Both the position numbers and the translations under genes were made by a program. Below are positions 1 through 5,955 of a stretch of DNA of 6,138 nucleotides, in pieces. Every line of letters begins with the position of its first letter. Position 1 is the first letter of the stretch. The DNA comes from an uncultured Flavobacteriales bacterium (GTDB lineage: Bacteria; Bacteroidota; Bacteroidia; Flavobacteriales_D; Crocinitomicaceae): contig CAIUKX010000165.1 of the NCBI GenBank assembly GCA_903899795.1, positions 1 through 6,138 of the forward strand, read 5' to 3'. Under the pieces are notes generated by a model, which saw nothing but the letters and a program-made list of their open reading frames with translations, did not search any database and was not told the DNA's origin.

Positions 1-121
1 TAAAAAAATTAACAAACTTTTTTTTATGTTTCGATTAAACCTTTGTTATTTTGCTCAGTCTTATTAAAAGAAACAAATAGAAGTATAAAAAAATAATACA
101 TAAACAATAAAATCTAATAAC
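1..121 (+). promoter_or_regulatory. A/T-rich leader upstream of the first lipoprotein, with a weak promoter candidate
   Basis: No gene is visible in this stretch. It is very A/T-rich, with an A run at about 2-8 and a T run at about 18-25. The best match to the Bacteroidota -7 element TAnnTTTG is TTATTTTG at 46-53 (7 of 8), but I see no convincing -33 element at the usual distance. If this is the promoter, the 5' leader is about 60 bases long, A-rich and without a Shine-Dalgarno sequence. Such A-rich leaders are usual before Bacteroidota start codons. The promoter assignment is weak. Confidence 0.25.
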
Positions 122-979
122 ATGAAAACTAAAGGAAAAGGATTGGTTTATATCTTCGGAGCTGCAATCATCGGATTAAGTGCATTCTCATGCAAAAAGA
201 AAAACACAAATGAAACTGATACAAGCATAGCTTCTGATCAACACTTAGCTGACGCTACATTTAACGATGTACACAATATTGCTGATCAAGCTTCGACTGG
301 AACATTGGTTTTTTATTCACCAACGTACGACGGAAATGGTAAAATCAATGTTGCTTCAGAAAAATCAAGTTGTGCAACAATCACGAACGATACAACTGTT
401 ACGCCACATATCTTGACAATTGATTTCGGGACAGCAAACTGCACTTGCAACGATGGTAAGAACAGACGAGGTCAAATCATTGTGACCTATACAGGTCACT
501 ACAGGGATGCAAATTCAACACACACAATCACATTCGATAACTATTACGTAAATGACAATCACGTTGAAGGAACAAAAACAGTTACAAACAATGGCTTCAA
601 TACGGCAGGCAATATTACATACACAATCCATATCAATGGACAAGTAACCAAAGCAAATGGAGATGTAATCACACAAGTTTCTACACGTACTCGTGAATGG
701 ATTGAAGGATACTCAACATTGGTATGGACAGATGATGTATATCTTTTGACAGGAAGTGCAAATGGAACTAAAACAACATCATCCGGGACCACTAATTACA
801 CAGCAGTAATCAACACAGCTTTGAAAAGAGCATTAAACTGTCATTGGTTTGAAAGCGGAGTTATTTCTATCACTCCTGGTAGTCACCCAGCCAGAGTTGT
901 TGATTTCGGAAGCGGTACTTGTGACGACCAGGCTGTCGTTACTATAAACGGAACACCACATACTATTACTCTAAACTAA
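122..979 (+). CDS. Uncharacterised Bacteroidota lipoprotein with a duplicated Cys-DFG-Cys unit
   Basis: The 285-residue product starts with a basic N-terminus, a hydrophobic stretch (about 8-22) and a lipobox ending at Cys24 (Ala-Phe-Ser-Cys). It should therefore be processed by signal peptidase II and anchored in a membrane by its lipidated cysteine. KKKN follows the cysteine, then a polar linker. The rest is rich in Thr, Asn, Val and aromatic residues in an alternating pattern that suggests an all-beta extracytoplasmic protein. Two similar units can be seen: Cys84, then DFG at 101-103 and Cys107/Cys109; and Cys240, then DFG at 261-263 and Cys267. Between them lies a conserved-looking central part (about 117-160) with VTYTG, YRD and TFDNYYVN. 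I recall similar hypothetical lipoproteins in other Bacteroidota but know no function or named domain. The ATG at 122 is chosen because the signal peptide follows directly; no Shine-Dalgarno is present. It appears monocistronic, with its own terminator. Confidence 0.85.
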   Translation: MKTKGKGLVYIFGAAIIGLSAFSCKKKNTNETDTSIASDQHLADATFNDVHNIADQASTGTLVFYSPTYDGNGKINVASEKSSCATITNDTTVTPHILTIDFGTANCTCNDGKNRRGQIIVTYTGHYRDANSTHTITFDNYYVNDNHVEGTKTVTNNGFNTAGNITYTIHINGQVTKANGDVITQVSTRTREWIEGYSTLVWTDDVYLLTGSANGTKTTSSGTTNYTAVINTALKRALNCHWFESGVISITPGSHPARVVDFGSGTCDDQAVVTINGTPHTITLN

Positions 980-1000
980 AAGATAATTTCATTCGAAATT

Positions 1001-1039
1001 AGAATCCCGTCCGCAATGAGTTGTGGATGGGATTTTTTT
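1001..1039 (+). terminator. Strong intrinsic terminator of the lipoprotein gene
   Basis: Bases 1003-1016 pair with 1021-1034 as a 14-pair stem that includes two G-T wobbles, closed by the tetraloop TGAG (1017-1020). The T run through 1039 follows at once. The spacing of 21 bases after the lipoprotein stop codon fits a rho-independent terminator on the + strand. The T run overlaps the stop codon of the convergent acetyltransferase (1038-1040). On the minus strand the same hairpin lies right behind that gene but is followed by only a weak T stretch, so bidirectional action is possible but less certain. Confidence 0.85.
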
Positions 1040-1529
1040 ATACAATTTTCTGCATGACGTAATCTTCCATCAGATACCCATGTCCTATATCAATATCTTC
1101 TTCTTTGATAATTTCAAATCCCAATCGCAAATAAAAATCTTTCGCTTTATTAAAACGATTCACATTAAGCATTAACCTTGAACTTTGAAATTCTTTAGCA
1201 ACATTTAATGCCTGATCGATCAAAATTCTCCCCACACCTTTCCCTTGAGCTGTAGGCAAAATATAAATCTTATGAAGTTTTGTTTCTTCAAAATTCGGGT
1301 AATGCGGTTGAACACCGATAAATCCTAAATCGACACCTTCATTCTTCAAAATATAATAGAGATGTTCACCTTCCACTTGCTGGCGCAAAGTCTCCAGATT
1401 GTACATCCATTCCCACATAAATTGTAATTGTTCTGGGGAAAGAATTTCTCCATACGTATCCGCCCACGTTTCTCGTGCGATTTGCTGAACTCTTATAATA
1501 TTTTCAGAAGTAATTTGTTCAATCTCCAT
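1038..1529 (-). CDS. GNAT family N-acetyltransferase
   Basis: This 163-residue protein has the length and layout of a single-domain GCN5-related acetyltransferase, which transfers the acetyl group of acetyl-CoA to an amine. The acetyl-CoA binding loop of motif A is seen as QGKGVG at residues 95-100, after the beta strand KIYILPT. Motif B follows as LNVNRFNKAKDFYLRLGF (121-138), with the Asn and the Tyr-x-x-x-Gly-Phe typical of the family. The N-terminal part (IARETWADTYGEIL, 17-30) resembles the substrate-side helices of small-molecule GNATs. The substrate cannot be read from the sequence. No signal peptide is present, so it should be cytosolic. The ATG at 1529 gives a normal GNAT N-terminus and lies about 20 bases downstream of the predicted transcription start. 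The gene lies 79 bases behind the protease on the same strand and converges on the lipoprotein gene. Confidence 0.9.
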   Translation of the reverse strand: MEIEQITSENIIRVQQIARETWADTYGEILSPEQLQFMWEWMYNLETLRQQVEGEHLYYILKNEGVDLGFIGVQPHYPNFEETKLHKIYILPTAQGKGVGRILIDQALNVAKEFQSSRLMLNVNRFNKAKDFYLRLGFEIIKEEDIDIGHGYLMEDYVMQKIV

Positions 1530-1556
1530 CTCAATAATTCAATCATCTGTCCGAAA

Positions 1557-1587
1557 CAAAAATACGAACAAAGCTCGATAGATGAAA
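1557..1587 (-). promoter_or_regulatory. Bacteroidota-type promoter of the acetyltransferase gene
   Basis: Read on the minus strand, TATTTTTG (1564-1557) matches the -7 consensus TAnnTTTG exactly. TTTC (1587-1584), close to the -33 element TTTG, stands 19 bases upstream, which is the usual spacing. Transcription would begin near 1550 and leave a leader of about 20 bases. The site lies in the 79-base spacer behind the protease, so the acetyltransferase can probably be transcribed independently. Confidence 0.55.
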
Positions 1588-1608
1588 TCCTAAACGTCCA
1601 GAAGACAA

Positions 1609-3786
1609 TTATTCTTTTACAAAAGAAAAGGTCCCTGAATTCCCGTTTATTTCAACATTGATAAAATACATCCCGCTTTGAAGATAAGAAACATCAATGC
1701 TATTATCCATTTGTAAAGCCAAACGTGTTCTTTTTCCATCCAACGTCATTAACTCTAGGGAAGCAGGAATTTGCACTGTAGAATGAATGAATAATTTATC
1801 CTTGGTCGGATTCGGATAAATCAAAAGCGGAAGAGATTTCGAAATTTCATTCATACCCAAACCTTGGGTTTGTAAAGCTAATTGAACTGCATGATACGCA
1901 TTGATTTTCCCCATTCCCCAACGTAAACTTCCCCCGGCAGGAATAACTCCAGTATTGTTATCTATTCTTGCAGTTTCCATAATGATCTGTTTTACCTGCT
2001 CGGTCGATAACTGTGGATTTGCTTCCAAAATCAAAGTAACAACTCCTGTTACCATTGGTCCCGACATCGATGTTCCTGAAAAACGAGCAAAAGGATAAGT
2101 TCTGCCATTGAAAACAACTGATGTCAATAAAGTATATGCATTGTCTGTAAACGACGAAATAGAGGATCCGACATTAACTCCTGGTGCAGAAATATCAGGT
2201 TTTACGCGTTCATCCAAAGTAGGACCAAAACTTGAAAAACTCGCTATTGTACCACCTGTTAATGTTCCTGAAGTTGTATGATATTCTGAAGAATACGCCG
2301 CAACGCTGATTACGCTGTTCGCACAGGCTGGTTCACCGATTCCATAATTTGCATCACCAGTCAAATAACCTGTTCCCAATGAAGAAAATGGTAATCCCCA
2401 GTTACCAACATCATCCGTCAATTCAGCAATATTCCAGTAATGAACTGTCCCGGTAGTCGCAGTTGATTTTAATACTATTTTCAAACTTGTATTCACACAT
2501 TTTACACGCAAACGCATTTGAGGCCTACCGTTCAAAGGATAACTGTTATCCGCCGAGATATTGAAGAAAATAGTATCCTGACCAACGACCATCATCGAAT
2601 CAATATAACTCGTTGTTGTAGCAGTTGAATACATTGGAGTCTGTGCTTGTTGAACATTACTTGAATTCGATACGATTAAACCCGCAGAAAAAGAATTACC
2701 TACTTCTCCCCACATGGATATGCTTTGTCCCCACATCGTTGTCGGACTTGTATATGAATTGAATGAAATTCTTGATTTAATCGTTTCGCCTGTAAAAGAA
2801 TGCTTGATATGAAAAAGCACATCTCCATTATTTCCAGCAGAAACACAGAATACAACTCCCATGTGTGAATAATTATCCAACGCTTGGCTCAATAATGAGT
2901 GTCCATCCAGAGTTCCCATGAAATACAAGCCCCAACTTTGATTTATCACCAATCTTTTTCCTTCACTCAGTGATTTTTGATACATCCATGCGTAGGCATC
3001 CAAAACAGATGCATTATCAACCAAAAATGTCGTAAATAAATATTGAGCATCAAATCCTACACCCCTGTAGACAGTTCCTGCTCCAGCACCACCGGAAATA
3101 CCAGCAACATGAGAGCCGTGTGTCGCATAACTATATACATTCACAGTATCGGACTGGGCAGTTTGAAGTTCTAAAGACGTATTATATTCTGTACCATACG
3201 AAAAACCTGAAGGGGCTGGTCCTGACGTTTTATATTGATCCCATGCGGCCAATACACGTGATTGTCCCATTAATGTATCGTAAAACATCGGATGTGTGTA
3301 ATCGAATCCCCAATCCGTGATTCCGATCAATACATTTTTTCCGGTATAACTTTGAGGTAAACCATATCCATATTGAACCGAATCAGCACGAACATCTTTC
3401 ACCGCTTTATCCAACATCGGTTTAACTTTTTGTGCTATTTCAAGATAACTTACACCTGATACCGTCAACGCTTCTTCTAAATTAGATAATGGTAGTTTTA
3501 ACGAAACAATATCCTGAATTCGGGAACCGAACAAAATACCTTTTTGTTTAGCCTCATCAGTAGTAAAAGAAGGAGTAACTTTACATAATACTGACAAAAA
3601 ATAATTCCCATTTATTTTATAGATTGGAAAATGTGTCTCTAATGTTTTATCAGGAATTCCTTTGTTTGACAACAATGCTTTTTTGAGAACCTGCAAATCA
3701 CCAGAAGTATTTGCTGAAAAGGTTATTTGTGCAAAAAAAGCGTGAAATGAACCCAAAAAGGTTAACAGTAGTAGAATTTTTTTCAT
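1609..3786 (-). CDS. Secreted subtilisin-like (S8) serine protease with T9SS sorting domain
   Basis: The 725-residue protein starts with a Sec signal peptide (MKKILLLLTFLGSFHAFFAQ; cleavage probably after Ala19). Residues about 21-140 resemble an inhibitory propeptide. The S8 catalytic domain covers about 150-640: Asp158 in GITDWGFDYTHP, His223 in THGSHVAGI, oxyanion Asn319 in SAGNNG and Ser573 in GTSMSGP, so the triad is complete. Asn319 and Ser573 are 254 residues apart, against 66 in subtilisin; the extra part (about 325-480) looks beta-rich and is probably an inserted domain. Residues about 654-725 form a type A C-terminal sorting domain: YPNPTKDKLFI, LMTLDGKR, LQSGMYFINVE and a final FVKE. 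Proteins with this tail cross the outer membrane through the type IX system and lose it at the surface. The enzyme should therefore degrade protein outside the cell; its substrate is unknown. The ATG at 3786 is fixed by the signal peptide. No Shine-Dalgarno and no clear terminator behind the stop are seen. Confidence 0.95.
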   Translation of the reverse strand: MKKILLLLTFLGSFHAFFAQITFSANTSGDLQVLKKALLSNKGIPDKTLETHFPIYKINGNYFLSVLCKVTPSFTTDEAKQKGILFGSRIQDIVSLKLPLSNLEEALTVSGVSYLEIAQKVKPMLDKAVKDVRADSVQYGYGLPQSYTGKNVLIGITDWGFDYTHPMFYDTLMGQSRVLAAWDQYKTSGPAPSGFSYGTEYNTSLELQTAQSDTVNVYSYATHGSHVAGISGGAGAGTVYRGVGFDAQYLFTTFLVDNASVLDAYAWMYQKSLSEGKRLVINQSWGLYFMGTLDGHSLLSQALDNYSHMGVVFCVSAGNNGDVLFHIKHSFTGETIKSRISFNSYTSPTTMWGQSISMWGEVGNSFSAGLIVSNSSNVQQAQTPMYSTATTTSYIDSMMVVGQDTIFFNISADNSYPLNGRPQMRLRVKCVNTSLKIVLKSTATTGTVHYWNIAELTDDVGNWGLPFSSLGTGYLTGDANYGIGEPACANSVISVAAYSSEYHTTSGTLTGGTIASFSSFGPTLDERVKPDISAPGVNVGSSISSFTDNAYTLLTSVVFNGRTYPFARFSGTSMSGPMVTGVVTLILEANPQLSTEQVKQIIMETARIDNNTGVIPAGGSLRWGMGKINAYHAVQLALQTQGLGMNEISKSLPLLIYPNPTKDKLFIHSTVQIPASLELMTLDGKRTRLALQMDNSIDVSYLQSGMYFINVEINGNSGTFSFVKE

Positions 3787-3810
3787 TGTCTAGCGTAATA
3801 AATTAGTGCC

Positions 3811-3818
3811 GAAAGTTA
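3811..3818 (-). promoter_or_regulatory. Possible -7 promoter element of the protease gene
   Basis: Read on the minus strand, TAACTTTC matches the Bacteroidota -7 consensus TAnnTTTG at 7 of 8 positions and lies 24 bases before the protease start codon. A TTTTG sits 13 bases further upstream, closer than the usual 17-23, so the -33 element is not convincing. The element lies in the 204-base divergent spacer shared with apaG. Confidence 0.35.
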
Positions 3819-3934
3819 GCAATAAAATCTACAAAATCCATCTATCTAGCATCATATATTTATACTATACCGCTTTAGTAAACAAAAAGAATTTTAACGT
3901 CCCTTTTTGAATGAATTATTTTTTCAACAATTGC

Positions 3935-3965
3935 TTGCGAGTGAAAAAGAAATGAATTACTTTTA
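3935..3965 (+). promoter_or_regulatory. apaG: Candidate promoter of apaG
   Basis: TACTTTTA at 3958-3965 matches TAnnTTTG at 7 of 8 positions. TTG at 3935-3937 stands 20 bases upstream, as expected for the -33 element. Transcription would begin near 3970, leaving about 20 bases before the apaG start codon. The rest of the 3787-3990 spacer is A/T-rich and I see no other structure in it. Confidence 0.4.
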
Positions 3966-3990
3966 ATGACAAAGCTAAAAGCACTACTTT

Positions 3991-4377
3991 ATGAAAACAA
4001 TCACAACCGAAGGAGTTAAAATAAGCGTTTCAACAGAGTTTAGAGCTGATCTTTCAAAGGTCAACGAAAATATTTTTTTCTTTAACTACCGTATCGTAAT
4101 CGAAAACAACAACGAAAACACAGTTCAGCTTTTACACCGCGATTGGTACATTTTTGATTCACTCAATGAACCCAATTTTGTAAGTGGCGAAGGAGTTGTG
4201 GGCGAAAAACCAGTTTTAAAACCAGGACAATCTTACTTTTACGTTAGTGGATGTGAACTTGCTTCAGAAGTTGGACAAATGAAAGGATTTTACACTTTCA
4301 AAAATAAAATCACTGACGAAGTCTTTCAAGTATTCATCCCAACATTTAACCTTGTCTATCCTGGGAAATTAAATTAA
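3991..4377 (+). CDS. apaG: ApaG (DUF525) domain protein
   Basis: This 128-residue protein is a full-length member of the ApaG family, a small single-domain beta-sandwich fold of about 125 residues. The family signature is clear along the whole length: FFFNYRIVIEN (29-39), VQLLHRDWYIFDS (45-57), GEGVVGEKPVLKPG (66-79), FYVSGCELASEVGQMKGFY (83-101), and a C-terminal FQVFIPTFNLVYP (112-124). The GxGVVGxxP loop is the family's hallmark; a phosphate or nucleotide-binding role has been suggested for it. The molecular role of ApaG in bacteria is not settled; in enterobacteria it is encoded with KsgA and the Ap4A hydrolase ApaH, neither of which is present here. No signal peptide is present, so it is cytosolic. 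The ATG at 3991 gives the standard family N-terminus. It seems to be transcribed alone; no strong terminator is visible after its stop codon. Confidence 0.95.
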   Translation: MKTITTEGVKISVSTEFRADLSKVNENIFFFNYRIVIENNNENTVQLLHRDWYIFDSLNEPNFVSGEGVVGEKPVLKPGQSYFYVSGCELASEVGQMKGFYTFKNKITDEVFQVFIPTFNLVYPGKLN

Positions 4378-4422
4378 ACCAAACTACAGATTACATTGGT
4401 AAATACTGACTTGGGTTAGGTT

Positions 4423-4452
4423 TTGGATCCAATAAAAAATAGATTCATCCAA
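4423..4452. repeat. Palindrome TTGGATCCAA with a third half-site
   Basis: Bases 4423-4432 form a perfect 10-base palindrome, TTGGATCCAA. A further copy of its right half, ATCCAA, lies at 4447-4452, immediately before the -33 region of the next gene, so TTGGAT (4423-4428) can also pair with it across an 18-base A-rich loop. There is no T run, so this does not look like an apaG terminator. A binding site for a dimeric regulator of the downstream lipoprotein is possible but unproven, and a 10-base palindrome can occur by chance. Confidence 0.25.
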
Positions 4453-4453
4453 C

Positions 4454-4482
4454 TTTCACTCAATTCTTTTTGTCTACATTTG
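4454..4482 (+). promoter_or_regulatory. Bacteroidota-type promoter of the DUF4403 lipoprotein gene
   Basis: TACATTTG at 4475-4482 is an exact match to the -7 consensus TAnnTTTG. TTTC at 4454-4457, one base from TTTG, stands 17 bases upstream as a -33 element. Transcription should begin near 4488, which leaves a leader of only about 13 bases without a Shine-Dalgarno sequence. It is one of the two best promoter matches in the window. Confidence 0.6.
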
Positions 4483-4501
4483 TGGGCAAAATTGATATCG
4501 T

Positions 4502-5887
4502 ATGAAATTGTTCACTGCCTTATTCCTGACTTTTCTATTGATTTCCTGCGGATCGATCCAGCCGGATGCTCCTGAAATCATTGTAAAAACTACGCCTATT
4601 CTTACTCAACCTTCATCCACAGTCGTAGTACCTGTAAAAATTAATTTAACACCTTATTTCAAAGAAACAGATAAATCTATCCCCACAAAGTTCAAAGGAA
4701 AGCAAGAAAATTGTGAAGGGGTATCTTTCTCCTACGAATTTCAACGTGATCCAATCGCCTTCAAAGGTTCCGGTAATTCAATCTTTTTTGATGTCGATGG
4801 TAAATATGCATTAAAACTGAATTATTGTCCAAAATGCACGGACTTATTCAGTGACGAAAAAAATTGCGTAGTACCACGGGTGTATGTAAGTTGCGGAGCG
4901 AATGGCGAGGCAATGAGAAAAGTTGAAGTCGGATACAAAACTGATATCTCTATCACACCTGATTTTAAACTAAAAGCAAATACCGATCTCAAGACTTTTA
5001 ATACAGTTGATCCCTGTAAAATCACAGTGTTTCAATACGATGCCACAGCAACTTTGAAAACGGAAGTAACAAAAGTATTAAAAGGTTTGGAAAACGATAT
5101 CGATAAACAAATCGGAAATGTAGATCTTAAAAGTCAAGCCGAAAAAGCATGGCAGGTAATGGCACAACCAATTTCATTAGGAAAGTATGGTTATTTGATC
5201 ACCAACCCAAGTAAAATTGGCTTCGACGACTTAAAATTCAATGGCAATTACGCAACTGCAAATTTAGCATTGGGACTAAATCCAAAAATCACCACTTCAA
5301 AAGAAGCTGTGAAACCAATGAAACTTCCCAAATTATCAGATGTACCAGATTCAAATGGATTCAATATTACTTTAGATATCATATCAACGTATGATTCTTT
5401 GAGTAACATACTAACTCAAGAACTAAAAGGAAAAGAAGTTGATCTCAAAGGCAAGAAAGTCATTTTTGATAAAATCTCAATTTACGGTGCTTCCAATCAG
5501 CAAGTAAGTTTGAAGATCGATTTTTCCGGGAAAAAGAAAGGGACTTTTTTCTTAATGGGAACACCTCGCTTCGATCAGGAAAAACAATTGATCTCTTTTC
5601 CTGATTTAACTTTTGACTTAAAATCAAAAAGTGCTCTTTTAAAATCTGCGAAATGGCTTTTTAGCGATAAAATCACGGAAGCATTGAGAAAGTACTCCAC
5701 ACTTGATTTACAACCTCATTTAAAAAGTGTAAAACAAATGGTCGAAAAGCAATTGAATACAACGCTTGATCAGGGAGTGACACTGAAGGGAAATATCAAT
5801 CAAATTAGAATGCAGGGTATTTATCCCAACGATGCTACTTTAACGCTTCGCATTAATACAACAGGACTGCTGGAAATAGGAATGTGA
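4502..5887 (+). CDS. DUF4403 family lipoprotein
   Basis: The 461-residue protein begins with a short lipoprotein signal peptide ending in the lipobox Leu-Ile-Ser-Cys, with lipidated Cys16, so it should be membrane-anchored outside the cytoplasm. Its length and pattern fit DUF4403, a family of roughly 450-500 residues. Supporting features are the N-terminal SSTVVVPVKINL (38-49) and IPTKFKG (60-66). In the C-terminal half are KKGTFFLMGTPRFD (345-358), SFPDLTFDLKSKSALLKSAKWL (365-386) and an amphipathic helix to about 410. Six cysteines lie in the mature N-terminal half: 71, 109, 112 (CPKC), 122, 131 and 172. They could form disulfides or bind a metal. The two halves each look like long beta sheets with helices, which recalls lipid-binding barrel folds, but that is inference. 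No function is established for the family. The ATG at 4502 is fixed by the signal peptide. The gene stands alone under its own promoter and converges on the partial gene to its right. Confidence 0.8.
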   Translation: MKLFTALFLTFLLISCGSIQPDAPEIIVKTTPILTQPSSTVVVPVKINLTPYFKETDKSIPTKFKGKQENCEGVSFSYEFQRDPIAFKGSGNSIFFDVDGKYALKLNYCPKCTDLFSDEKNCVVPRVYVSCGANGEAMRKVEVGYKTDISITPDFKLKANTDLKTFNTVDPCKITVFQYDATATLKTEVTKVLKGLENDIDKQIGNVDLKSQAEKAWQVMAQPISLGKYGYLITNPSKIGFDDLKFNGNYATANLALGLNPKITTSKEAVKPMKLPKLSDVPDSNGFNITLDIISTYDSLSNILTQELKGKEVDLKGKKVIFDKISIYGASNQQVSLKIDFSGKKKGTFFLMGTPRFDQEKQLISFPDLTFDLKSKSALLKSAKWLFSDKITEALRKYSTLDLQPHLKSVKQMVEKQLNTTLDQGVTLKGNINQIRMQGIYPNDATLTLRINTTGLLEIGM

Positions 5888-5889
5888 TC

Positions 5890-5955
5890 TAATTTTGAAT
5901 GTTGAATGCACATGACTGAACTAATTAAAAACTCAACATTAAACATTCAAAATTA
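5890..5955. repeat. AT-rich imperfect inverted repeat between convergent genes
   Basis: The 19-base arm 5890-5908 is complementary to 5937-5955 with one mismatch, across a 28-base loop. The left arm contains the tandem heptamer TTGAATG TTGAATG (5895-5908), and the right arm carries its complement in slightly diverged form. The right arm overlaps the stop codon of the minus-strand gene (5953-5955), and the left arm begins 3 bases after the DUF4403 stop. The placement suggests a shared transcript end, but no T run follows on either strand and the loop is long, so it is not a classical terminator. Confidence 0.6.

Noticed and set aside
1..30. A run followed by a T run, possibly the terminator of a gene to the left
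   Set aside because: The A run (about 2-8) and T run (about 18-25) could pair, but there is no G/C core and no visible upstream gene end to support it.
559..792. Open frame of 77 codons on the minus strand inside the first lipoprotein gene
   Set aside because: It lies wholly within a well-supported gene on the other strand, has no recognisable domain or promoter, and looks like a chance frame.
1428..1661. Open frame of 77 codons on the + strand across the acetyltransferase start and the protease end
   Set aside because: It overlaps two real genes on the opposite strand, its translation is low in complexity with no domain, and it has no promoter candidate.
1901..2098. Open frames on the + strand inside the protease gene (also 3120-3320)
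   Set aside because: They are shadows of the protease, which has a complete catalytic triad and sorting domain.
4378..4400. Possible terminator hairpin directly after apaG (ACCAA with TTGGT)
   Set aside because: The stem is only 5 pairs across a 13-base loop and no T run follows.
4822..5025. Open frame of 67 codons on the minus strand inside the DUF4403 gene
   Set aside because: It is a shadow of a gene with family-like sequence along its whole length.
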